A stretch of 45,378 nucleotides of DNA from an uncultured bacterium (lineage in GTDB: Bacteria; Patescibacteriota; Minisyncoccia; SW-4-49-11), in the NCBI GenBank assembly GCA_937864235.1, contig CALMJI010000027.1:1-45378 (forward strand). The letters run 5' to 3'. How positions within the stretch are numbered: the stretch's first letter is position 1; the number at the start of each line of letters is the position of its first letter. The translations under genes and the position numbers were made by a program. Of the stretch, positions 8,347 to 16,689 are shown one piece after another. A model generated the notes under the pieces. The model worked only from the letters and a program-made list of their open reading frames with translations. It had not been told where the DNA came from and searched no databases.

Positions 8347-10113
8347 TTATTTATCAAAATTAATGGATTTACCTCTAGACATATCATTTTTTTTAATTTC
8401 TTTTTCTACCATTAAATTTGATTTTACCTCAATCAAAAGTTCGTCTACCAGAGAGGAGATTGTAAGACTTGCTTCTGTAGAAGACTGATTCAAATCTTTG
8501 AGTAATTTTTCTTTGATCAAATATTCCGAATCTCCATAAGGTGAAGTAGAGCGACTAAATACTTCTTTTAACTTTTTTGCCATAATTGGATTGGAATATT
8601 CTGTAGCTGTAGATTTATCTGATATATCTTCACTACCTGTATCAGATTTAGGTAATTCTTCAACTGAAGTGTTTTTTATTTCTTTATTATCTATAGTAAC
8701 TGTGTTATCAATTTTATTATTAGAATATTTTTTATCCTGAAACAATTTATTATCAGATTTAGATTGATTGATATTTTTATTAATACTTTCTATATTATCA
8801 TTAGTATTAGACTTGTTTTTGGGTGTATTGTTGACCTCATTTTCAATATTTGTAGATTGAAGTGAAGACTTAGCTCTTCCATAAGTTTGACGAGAGAATT
8901 CTATGATTTTATCTCTATTAGAAATGAGTTCTGGTTCAGGATCAGGCAAAGTATCAGCACTAAATGGCTGGCTGGTTACTCCGTCTATCATAAGTTTGAG
9001 ATAAATTTTCCATTTTGGTAAATTTACTAAATCCTCAATTGTAAGTACAGGAGTAAATTCCCTCTCCATAAATTCAGCATCTGCAGCTCCAATTCTAAAT
9101 ACCACAGTAGTTCCAACATTACCAAATACAGCTCCTCTAACCACTTCAGATAATTGCTCTACATATTGGTGAGCCAAAATTAAGCTCAATCTATATTTAC
9201 GGGCTTCAGATAAAATCTCAGCAAAGGAATCTGTTGAGAAATTTTGGAACTCATCAATATAAGCATAAAAGTCTTGTCGTTCACTCTCTGGGATATCCAC
9301 CCTACTCATAGCAGCTAATTGCATTTTGGTAATCATCATAGCTCCTAGTAATTGAGCTCCTCCTTCCCCTACTGCACCTTTGGAGAGATTCATAATTAGA
9401 ATTTTTTTCTGGTCCATTATATCTCTCAAGTTAATAGAGGATTTAGCCTGTCCAATAATATTACGAATCAGCGGGGAGGAAGTAAATTGACCGACTTTAT
9501 TCTGGATTGGAGAGATAGCCTCTACTAATAATTTATCAGTATATCCTTCAAATTCATTCAACCAAAATTGTTTAAGCACTGGGTCCTGCATTTTATATAC
9601 AATATTAGCCCTAAAATTCTTATCTACCAAAATTCGCATTATGTCTAATAATGTACTATTCTCATTCTCTAATAAAGTTAGAATTGTATTCCTCAGAATA
9701 TACTCTAATCTAGGTCCCCAAGAATCAGCCCAGATTTTTTTGAATACTCCAACAAGCCCATCAGCTACAATATGCCTCTGATTTTCTGACACATCACCAA
9801 GCACATTGAAAGCTATTGGATAATCCAAATCTTGGGGGTTAAAATAAACTACATCCTTTATTCTATGCTCTGGGATATAATCCAATAGGGCATCAGCCAC
9901 ATCACCATGAGGATCTACGAAAGCTAAACCAGAGCCATTTCTAATATCAGAGACAGCCATATTCAGTAAAAGAGAGGTTTTACCCATTCCAGTTTTACCG
10001 ATAATATGCATATGTCGCCTTCTATCGTCTCTTTTGATTCCAAAAAGCCTACCCTGACCATGAAAATTGGTTTTGGCTAAAATAGTTATATCCTGATTAT
10101 TATTAGAATTCAT
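8347..10113 (-). CDS. TraD/VirD4-like conjugative-transfer-type ATPase
   Basis: The 588-aa protein has Walker A GKTGMGKT (39-46), Walker B-type IDEFQ (286-290) and the family stretches FVDPHGDVADALLDYIPEH and VVFRIGAADAEFMEREF. These belong to the HerA/TraG/VirD4 type of hexameric ATPase and the TraM-recognition domain. Residues from about 410 form a polar, Asn/Ser/Lys-rich linker followed by a charged C-terminal segment with SRSTSPYGDSEYLI. It has no N-terminal membrane helix, unlike VirD4. The gene upstream encodes a membrane-anchored protein that could tether it. No relaxase or other conjugation gene is present, so the substrate (DNA or protein) is open. Confidence 0.85.
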   Translation of the reverse strand: MNSNNNQDITILAKTNFHGQGRLFGIKRDDRRRHMHIIGKTGMGKTSLLLNMAVSDIRNGSGLAFVDPHGDVADALLDYIPEHRIKDVVYFNPQDLDYPIAFNVLGDVSENQRHIVADGLVGVFKKIWADSWGPRLEYILRNTILTLLENENSTLLDIMRILVDKNFRANIVYKMQDPVLKQFWLNEFEGYTDKLLVEAISPIQNKVGQFTSSPLIRNIIGQAKSSINLRDIMDQKKILIMNLSKGAVGEGGAQLLGAMMITKMQLAAMSRVDIPESERQDFYAYIDEFQNFSTDSFAEILSEARKYRLSLILAHQYVEQLSEVVRGAVFGNVGTTVVFRIGAADAEFMEREFTPVLTIEDLVNLPKWKIYLKLMIDGVTSQPFSADTLPDPEPELISNRDKIIEFSRQTYGRAKSSLQSTNIENEVNNTPKNKSNTNDNIESINKNINQSKSDNKLFQDKKYSNNKIDNTVTIDNKEIKNTSVEELPKSDTGSEDISDKSTATEYSNPIMAKKLKEVFSRSTSPYGDSEYLIKEKLLKDLNQSSTEASLTISSLVDELLIEVKSNLMVEKEIKKNDMSRGKSINFDK

Positions 10114-10122
10114 AAATCCTTT

Positions 10123-11406
10123 TTATTCGTTATCAATAATAGGCAAACCAATCGGTGGAGTAGCTTTTTTGGCTTGTACTCTCTTTAGAGTAGAGGTAGT
10201 GACAGAGCCTCCTGGAAAGTGAAAAATAGTAGTTAATTCTTCTGTATTAAAAATAAATTTTGTACTGGCAAATTTTCTTTTGATATAATTATCTAATAAT
10301 AAAATTTTTCTAAGTCGCTCTAACCCTCTCTTAGGTCTATTAAAGAAATCAGTGACTGATGGGATGCTATTTTCATCAGGTTTGAATGAATTTAGATTAG
10401 CATCATTAAATTGTTGTAAAGATGCTAATACAGACTTAACAGGAGCTGGGTCAAAGATGGATTTGGGAGCTACATATACAATTCTAAATGCCGTTAAGAA
10501 TCCGGGTTTACTCATACTATACTCAATAGTCTCAATCATATTTTTCTTCCCAGGAGTTAGGTTTTGGTCTATCCCAAATTTTTGCTCTTTTGGAGCTGGA
10601 GCTTTAGGGGCTGGAACCAAACCAAAAGATATAAATTCTATTATAGGAGCTACATATTTATCCAGAAAACTTCTCTTATCCTCAAAATCTCTATCTAAAA
10701 TTTTATCTAATTCTTTTTTACTTACCTTGGTCAAAGCATCATCCAGAGGAGAAATCGGTAATTGAATCCAAACTTGCTCATTGGGTTCAATATTAGCCAT
10801 TACTTCTAAAACCTGAGCCAAGGGGTCATTAATTTTAGCATCAACATTAGGATCCAAAAATTGCTGATAAGTCCTAATTGGATAGGCATCGTTCTTAGCC
10901 ATACCTAGATCCATTCCAAATAAGTCATATTCAACCTCTAATTTATCATTTTTATAACCTTGAGTATAATCCGATACTTCTATAATTTCAACCTCAGGAA
11001 AAGCAGCATAAATACCACTCTCTACCATTTTTCTATACTTAGTATGAGTACGAATCAAAAAGTGTAAACTACCACCAATAGACACTATTTCTAAAGAAAA
11101 CATATCAGGTAAAGCTCCCTCTACATTAGTTTCCCACCAAGAGTACGAAGATTGTCCACCATGCAAAGTGGTCAAAAACTGCTCCATTGATTTTGGAGTT
11201 TTTTCTTCCCCTTTCTCTAATACTATTTCTAATAGTACAAATTCCAAATTTTTAGCAATCCAATTACCTCTGATATAGTCATAATATAAGGTTTTGAGTA
11301 TTGTCCATAATATAATAGGTAACCAAATCCACCAAGCCCAAGCAATAGCTTGAAATATAAAAAATGGATTGTCTATTGATATATATTGTCCAATTTCATT
11401 AAACAT
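10123..11406 (-). CDS. Membrane-anchored protein paired with the TraD-like ATPase
   Basis: The 427-aa protein has a hydrophobic N-terminal hairpin (about residues 12-42, rich in Trp and Ile), then a large soluble alpha/beta domain with KTPKSMEQFLTTLHGGQSSYSWWE, FLIRTHTKYRKMVESGIYAAFPEVEI and a C-terminal TFHFPGG-like stretch (TIFHFPGGSVTTSTLKRV). I recall that Patescibacteria genomes often pair such a protein with the ATPase that follows; its function is unknown. It precedes the ATPase gene by nine bases and has its own strong promoter. Confidence 0.7.
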   Translation of the reverse strand: MFNEIGQYISIDNPFFIFQAIAWAWWIWLPIILWTILKTLYYDYIRGNWIAKNLEFVLLEIVLEKGEEKTPKSMEQFLTTLHGGQSSYSWWETNVEGALPDMFSLEIVSIGGSLHFLIRTHTKYRKMVESGIYAAFPEVEIIEVSDYTQGYKNDKLEVEYDLFGMDLGMAKNDAYPIRTYQQFLDPNVDAKINDPLAQVLEVMANIEPNEQVWIQLPISPLDDALTKVSKKELDKILDRDFEDKRSFLDKYVAPIIEFISFGLVPAPKAPAPKEQKFGIDQNLTPGKKNMIETIEYSMSKPGFLTAFRIVYVAPKSIFDPAPVKSVLASLQQFNDANLNSFKPDENSIPSVTDFFNRPKRGLERLRKILLLDNYIKRKFASTKFIFNTEELTTIFHFPGGSVTTSTLKRVQAKKATPPIGLPIIDNE

Positions 11407-11420
11407 AAATTGATATATTT

Positions 11421-11449
11421 TATATAAATTAAGTATATCATATTGTCAA
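11421..11449 (-). promoter_or_regulatory. Promoter of the membrane-protein / ATPase unit
   Basis: TTGACA (11444-11449) and TATATA (11421-11426) on the minus strand with a 17-base spacer. Transcription would start near 11414, eight bases before the ATG. Confidence 0.65.
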
Positions 11450-11463
11450 AAAAATAGAAAATA

Positions 11464-11493
11464 AATATTTTAAAATTATAATTTTAAAATATT
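11464..11493. repeat. Perfect 30-base palindrome
   Basis: Two 15-base arms (11464-11478 and 11479-11493) are exact reverse complements with no spacer, made only of A and T. It lies between the stop of the DHH-like gene and the promoter of the next unit. It could be a terminator for the sec unit or a protein-binding site; there is no clear T run after it. Confidence 0.6.
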
Positions 11494-11549
11494 GGGGATA
11501 AATTTGCTTTTAATTTTAAATTAATACTTATTAATTTAGATATAGATAA

Positions 11550-12686
11550 TTAACTCAATATATCTATAATTTTTTGGTTTAACTCTTTGCCTGCTGTATG
11601 TATGTCTTGGTCTGAGGGGTAATTATAGACTAATATTCCTTCCTGATACTCCCCTTCTAGATGTGATTGTAAATTACTCATATCAAAGTTAGGCATATTG
11701 ATATAACCTTGCTTACTACTTTTGGAATTATCTACTAATATATGTAATCCTCTAATATCTTTTGGTAAATATCTGAATAGTTCTCTATTAATAACTATAA
11801 TATCTTGCTCAGTTGTATGAGTCTTTGTAAAATCATGAGTGAATAATTTGGAATAGGCATATCTAGTGGACTTTCCATCTTTCCCAAATTCTACAAATTC
11901 AAGATGAGCTAATATTCTACCAATTAATAATATTTGATTATCTGAGACTATAGACTCTAGAGCTTGAATTATTAATTCATAATCATTTGGTAATTCTCTT
12001 AATTTGATGATGGTTTTTTCTAAATTCAAATTTTTATTATTAGATAAAATTAATGATAATAATAAGCTGTTTATTATATTTTTATCATTTAGGCTATGTC
12101 TTGAATATGTTTTGAGATATTCAAAAATAATTTCTGCACTAGAAATATATTGATTTTCAACTATAGTGCTTTCGGAATATGGGTGAGGTATATCCATAGC
12201 TGAGATTGCCAAAGATGGAGTCTCTAAGAATATATGTGGATAATTAAGAAAATAGCTACCTAATTGAGTCCAGTTTTTGGTATCAAGAGTCATTACTAAA
12301 TCATAAGGATATTTACCTGGTTGAATTGAAACTAAATCGGATTTGAATTTATCGGAAGGCGAATTAATATAAATTCTAAGTTCAGTATCTGTCTTATCAT
12401 ATTTGATAGATTCTACTGGATATTGAGTAATATCTATGCTTATCACAGATTCTACTGAACCTTGTATTACTGAGGTTATGCTGGATAAATCCAAAAAATT
12501 TAATGAATTTTGTAAATTTAGATAAGAAGACAAGATAGTAACATTTTTACCATCTGACCTTAATAGTGAAGAAAGTGCTAAAGCAGTTCCCAAAATTTTT
12601 TCCCCACCAGTTTCTGGAATTGGTATTAAAATTGAATTAGCTTGTTTTAGGGTATTATGTATCAGTTCTAAATTCTGTTCAGTCAT
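11550..12686 (-). CDS. DHH-phosphoesterase-like protein lacking the DHH motif
   Basis: The 378-aa protein has the layout of the bacterial DHH/DHHA1 family (nanoRNase, pAp phosphatase). Residues about 18-52 (ILIPIPETGGEKILGTALALSSLLRSDGKNVTIL) match the first motif, but the metal-binding D-x-D is replaced. LVMTLDTKNWTQLG and IFLETPSLAISAMDIPHPYSE sit where a metal Asp and the DHH triad belong, and no DHH or equivalent is present. The C-terminal half has a DHHA1-like SKSSKQGYINMPNFD segment. It is probably non-catalytic or changed in chemistry. It is the last gene of the ybaB-secD-secF unit, 11 bases after secF. Confidence 0.55.
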   Translation of the reverse strand: MTEQNLELIHNTLKQANSILIPIPETGGEKILGTALALSSLLRSDGKNVTILSSYLNLQNSLNFLDLSSITSVIQGSVESVISIDITQYPVESIKYDKTDTELRIYINSPSDKFKSDLVSIQPGKYPYDLVMTLDTKNWTQLGSYFLNYPHIFLETPSLAISAMDIPHPYSESTIVENQYISSAEIIFEYLKTYSRHSLNDKNIINSLLLSLILSNNKNLNLEKTIIKLRELPNDYELIIQALESIVSDNQILLIGRILAHLEFVEFGKDGKSTRYAYSKLFTHDFTKTHTTEQDIIVINRELFRYLPKDIRGLHILVDNSKSSKQGYINMPNFDMSNLQSHLEGEYQEGILVYNYPSDQDIHTAGKELNQKIIDILS

Positions 12687-12697
12687 AATTAAGATTA

Positions 12698-13615
12698 TTA
12701 ATCTTTTTTATACCAAGTTCTATAAAATACTATTAGCAGAGGAGAGGCTATGAAGATGGATGAATATGTACCAAAGAATATTCCCAAGAATAATGCTAGA
12801 GCAAAATATTGCACTGAAGCTCCACCATATAAGAATATACCTCCTAATACCACTAATAATGTCAAAGAGGTATTAATAGACCTAGCTAAACTCTGATCAA
12901 TGCTCTTACCCACTATTTCCTCGAATTTATCACCCCCATAACGCCTAACATTTTCTCTTACTCTATCAAAGACTACAATAGTATCATTGACTGATGATCC
13001 TAAAATAGATAATAAAGCAATTATAAATAAGACATCAATTTGTAATATTCCTATAGATGATAAATAAGCAAAAATACCAGTTGGGATAATAATATCATGT
13101 ATTAGGGCTATAATAGCTGTAAATCCATAAAATCTTGATGGTACTGGATATGATATACCTCTAAAAACATAAGTCATAAATACTATAATAGCAACTAATA
13201 CTACTATAATTGCTATTATGGCTCTATTTCTTAACTCTTCACCCACACTAGAGCTAATTAAAACATTTGACTTTTCTTTGACAATATCAGCCTTAGAAAT
13301 ATCCTCTGTGTCATATTTTAGTGCAATAGCATCTTTTAACTTGGTATAATCTTCCTCATTAATTGGTTCTAGTTCTATCTTGAAAGTATTATCTTGTTTA
13401 GTAATCACTCTTGGAGTTTGCTCATTATCTATAAAGGTCTGTTTGAGCTCATCACTAGATAAATCTGGCTTACTGATAACTTCCCATTCAACTGTTCTTC
13501 CTCCTACAAAATCTGGTCCGAGCTTTAATCCAAATACTGCAATACTAGCAATAGAAGCTATAATTAAGACTAGTCCTAAGATCAACCATATTTTAGTATA
13601 TTTTATAATCCACAT
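12698..13615 (-). CDS. secF: Protein translocase subunit SecF
   Basis: The 305-aa protein has the SecF pattern: first membrane helix (about 8-30), LGPDFVGGRTVEWEV (the SecF GxDFxGG motif), a periplasmic loop, then five helices. These contain the conserved ALLSILGSSVNDTIVVFDRVRENVRRY motif and TSLTLLVVLGGIFLYGG. With SecD it uses the proton gradient to pull proteins through SecYEG. It is encoded two bases after secD as a separate gene rather than a fused secDF. Confidence 0.96.
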   Translation of the reverse strand: MWIIKYTKIWLILGLVLIIASIASIAVFGLKLGPDFVGGRTVEWEVISKPDLSSDELKQTFIDNEQTPRVITKQDNTFKIELEPINEEDYTKLKDAIALKYDTEDISKADIVKEKSNVLISSSVGEELRNRAIIAIIVVLVAIIVFMTYVFRGISYPVPSRFYGFTAIIALIHDIIIPTGIFAYLSSIGILQIDVLFIIALLSILGSSVNDTIVVFDRVRENVRRYGGDKFEEIVGKSIDQSLARSINTSLTLLVVLGGIFLYGGASVQYFALALFLGIFFGTYSSIFIASPLLIVFYRTWYKKD

Positions 13616-13617
13616 AA

Positions 13618-15156
13618 TTATTTCTGTAATGTTATAAATTTACCAAATTTGGTCTTTAGTAACCAATTCTGATATCCTAATAAAGTTATAAATAATCTAC
13701 TAACAGTAATAGCCGTAAATAAACTCACCACTATACCAATAATTAAAGTCAGTCCAAAACCTCTTACAACTCCCGAAGCTAAATAGAATAAAATAAGAGC
13801 CGAAATCAAGGTAGTCACCTGAGAGTCACGAATTGATTCCCAAGCCCGCTTAAAACCTTCTTTAGCACTAGCTTCAAAGTCCCTACCACCTTTTAACTCT
13901 TCTTTCATTCTCTCAAAAATTAGAATATTACCATCAACCGCTAGTCCAATACTAACTATAAATCCCGTAATACCAGCAATAGTCAGAGTAAATCCGAATA
14001 AATTAAATATTGCCAATACTAGAATCGAATATACAAGCAAAGCTAATACAGCAATTACACCCAAAGCTCTATAAAAAATCACCATAAATATAGCTACCAA
14101 TAATAGACCTGCCGCTCCCGCTCTAATACTCTGATATAAAGATTCAAGCCCTAAGCTAGCTTCTACAGTTTGTTGAGAAGCAATAGTAATAGGGACTGGC
14201 AAAGCTCCAGCATTCAAATCATCTACTAATTCCTTAGCGGACTGAGCTGTAAAATCTCCAGATATGGTAGCCTGTCCATTTGGGATTTCTTGATTAATAC
14301 GAGGAGCACTGACTACATCACCATCTAAGAGTATATATAATATTTCTCCAATATTATTCTTGGTAAATTCTGCAAATCTTTGTTTACCCTCATCATCAAA
14401 GCTAACTCCAACTTGTGGCTGTCTAGTTTGTTGGTCGAAAATAACCTCGGCTGTTTTGACATTCTTCCCAGTCAATACAGCAGGTTCTCTAAAATAAGGA
14501 TTCTCAAAGTTCTCAAAATTTCCAGCTTGGAATTGTTCTAATAATTTTTGAGTTTCCTCAGCAGGCCTTGCTTGGTAAAAAGTCAGGGTTGGAGTTTGAC
14601 CTATTCTTTGTACAGCTTCTTTGGAATTTTCAATCCCCGCTAATTCTACTACTAATCTAACCGTATCTCCCTCTTCCAAATATATTCTAGGCTCACTCAC
14701 CCCAAAGCTATCTACTCTCTTAGTGACCACTTTTTTCAAACTATCCAAAGCCTGACTTCTATCCGAATCAGTTACTGAGCTAAGATCAATATCATAGACC
14801 ACTCTTACTCCTCCTTGCAAATCTAATCCTAGAATGAAAGTATTATCTGGTAATTTGGGAATTCCTCTTTGATCTAACCATTGGTCAAAACCTCTTAGCT
14901 TGAAAGGTAATTGTTCCCATTTAGATAATTGGTCAATTTTGCCATTAACATAATCTATAGCTAAATTAGCAGGTTGTGCATAAATATAAAGCAAAGCGAT
15001 TATAGACAACACAATAATACCTATAGATTGTCTTATAATATTTCCTTTTTTAGTCTTACCCTTAATACAATACCAGATAAATTTGAATACTATCTTAAAT
15101 GGTAGCCATATTAAATTCAGTACATTCTTAGGTAGTCTTTTCAGCCAGTTCAGCAT
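13618..15156 (-). CDS. secD: Protein translocase subunit SecD
   Basis: The 512-aa protein has a membrane helix near 45-62, the periplasmic domain with LGLDLQGGVRVVYDI and FGVSEPRIYLEEGDTVRLVVELAG, and five C-terminal helices. The latter contain ITGFIVSIGLAVDGNILIFERMKEE, the proton-relay motif with the conserved Asp. It partners SecF, which follows directly. It lies 20 bases after ybaB. Confidence 0.97.
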   Translation of the reverse strand: MLNWLKRLPKNVLNLIWLPFKIVFKFIWYCIKGKTKKGNIIRQSIGIIVLSIIALLYIYAQPANLAIDYVNGKIDQLSKWEQLPFKLRGFDQWLDQRGIPKLPDNTFILGLDLQGGVRVVYDIDLSSVTDSDRSQALDSLKKVVTKRVDSFGVSEPRIYLEEGDTVRLVVELAGIENSKEAVQRIGQTPTLTFYQARPAEETQKLLEQFQAGNFENFENPYFREPAVLTGKNVKTAEVIFDQQTRQPQVGVSFDDEGKQRFAEFTKNNIGEILYILLDGDVVSAPRINQEIPNGQATISGDFTAQSAKELVDDLNAGALPVPITIASQQTVEASLGLESLYQSIRAGAAGLLLVAIFMVIFYRALGVIAVLALLVYSILVLAIFNLFGFTLTIAGITGFIVSIGLAVDGNILIFERMKEELKGGRDFEASAKEGFKRAWESIRDSQVTTLISALILFYLASGVVRGFGLTLIIGIVVSLFTAITVSRLFITLLGYQNWLLKTKFGKFITLQK

Positions 15157-15176
15157 AATCTTATAATTGTCTCAAT

Positions 15177-15455
15177 TTACATCCCCATTCCCATTTCAGC
15201 AGCTACTTCTTTTTGCAAGTCTTTTTTGGCTGATTCAATAGCCTCAACAATTGTTTTCTCTAATTTTGATTTATCCTGCATTAATTCATCACTGATTTTG
15301 AATTCTTTGATAGCCTGAGTGCCATCCATAGTAACGGAAACTCCCTTATGCTCTTTGGTAATTCTTTTTTTAGCTAATTTCTTTTGTAATTTTTGCATCT
15401 CTGAGAATTGAGAAAACATTTCTTTTGCTTGGTTAAATCCATCGAACATTCCCAT
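15177..15455 (-). CDS. YbaB/EbfC nucleoid-associated protein
   Basis: The 92-aa protein has an N-terminal helix rich in Gln, Lys and Met (MFSQFSEMQKLQKKLAKKR), a short beta section (GVSVTMDGTQAIKEFKISDE) and a C-terminal helix (LEKTIVEAIESAKKDLQKEVAAEMG). This is the YbaB fold, a dimeric DNA-binding protein. In many bacteria ybaB follows dnaX and precedes recR; here it heads the sec unit instead. Confidence 0.85.
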   Translation of the reverse strand: MGMFDGFNQAKEMFSQFSEMQKLQKKLAKKRITKEHKGVSVTMDGTQAIKEFKISDELMQDKSKLEKTIVEAIESAKKDLQKEVAAEMGMGM

Positions 15456-15555
15456 ATTAATATCTATTAACTATTATAAAATATATTATATCATAAAAAT
15501 TGATTTTTGAGAATAGATCATAAGATTTATATAAAAATATATACTTATTTATATC

Positions 15556-16686
15556 TTACTGTTCTAAAAGTAATTTTTTATAAACGCTATAGGTTTGTTG
15601 GACCATATTCTGCCAAGTAAATGCCTTAGCTCTTTCTAAACCTTTTTCTCTATATTCTTTAGCTATTAGTGGATTATGGACTAATGTGGTAATAGACTTA
15701 GTAATAGCCTCTACATCATATGGATCAACCAGAATACCAGCGTCGCCCACTACTTCTGGTAGACAGGATAAATTTGAGCTAATAATTGGAGTATTTAGAC
15801 TCATAGCTTCGATTATAGGTATCCCAAATCCCTCATAAAGACTAAGATACATAAAGGCTTTAGCTTGTTTTAATAATAATATTTTCTCTTCATCGGTAAT
15901 AAAACCAACAAATATTACTCTATCTTGCAAATTGTATTTAGAGATTGTCTCATCAATTTGAGTATCATAGTTATAACCCTTACCTCCAGCTATTATAAAT
16001 TTGAGCTTACTGTAAGGGTTAGATTCAATATATTTAGCAAAAGCTTGTAGTGCTATTGGTATATTTTTACGAGGTTGTAGGCTTCCAAGATATAGTATAT
16101 ATTCCTTTTTTAATGCCATTCCTACTTTTTGGGAGTTACTAATTACTGTTGGTATATTGGATATATGGCCTCCATTATAAATATTATGAATTTTATTAAG
16201 ATTAGTCCCAAATATATTTTGAATTGCATATTTTGAATGCTTGGATACTGTTATTATTGCATCTGATTTTTGAATAGATTGTGGTATTAGAGTATTTAAT
16301 AAAAACTTATCTAAAAATTTGATATGCTGAGGTACAAATTTCCAAGATATGTCATGAATTGTATTTAGCATCTTGGTATATTTTGGCAAACCAAATAAAG
16401 GAGCTATATATTGAATATGTAATAAGTCTATATTATATTGATGACAAGCTTTTGGTAAGAGATATTCCGTCCAGATTAGTTTTGACTTTGGTAATAGCGG
16501 AATAACCCTCCAATTATTAGGCAAGTTCTTTAGAGTTGGGACTTGATACCAATCTTCGGTATCGGTGAATAAATAAAATTTATGCCCAATTTCTAATTGT
16601 GACAACCCTTTAATTAGCTCCAAAGTATAAACTTCATCCCCTGTTCTTTTTTTACCTATTGCTCTTATATCTATCGCTATATTCAT
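15556..16686 (-). CDS. Family GT4 glycosyltransferase
   Basis: The 376-aa protein has two Rossmann-like halves. The N-terminal half begins MNIAIDIRAIGKKRTGDEVYTLEL. The C-terminal half has YILYLGSLQPRKNIPIALQAF (about 195-215) and the donor-binding E-x7-E motif in LYEGFGIPIIEAMSLNTPIISS, followed by LPEVVGDAGILVDPYD. Such enzymes transfer a sugar from a nucleotide donor with retention; the acceptor cannot be read from sequence. It is the last gene of the mre unit, three bases after mrdA, so cell-wall or surface glycan synthesis is a fair guess. Confidence 0.88.
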   Translation of the reverse strand: MNIAIDIRAIGKKRTGDEVYTLELIKGLSQLEIGHKFYLFTDTEDWYQVPTLKNLPNNWRVIPLLPKSKLIWTEYLLPKACHQYNIDLLHIQYIAPLFGLPKYTKMLNTIHDISWKFVPQHIKFLDKFLLNTLIPQSIQKSDAIITVSKHSKYAIQNIFGTNLNKIHNIYNGGHISNIPTVISNSQKVGMALKKEYILYLGSLQPRKNIPIALQAFAKYIESNPYSKLKFIIAGGKGYNYDTQIDETISKYNLQDRVIFVGFITDEEKILLLKQAKAFMYLSLYEGFGIPIIEAMSLNTPIISSNLSCLPEVVGDAGILVDPYDVEAITKSITTLVHNPLIAKEYREKGLERAKAFTWQNMVQQTYSVYKKLLLEQ

Positions 16687-16689
16687 AAC

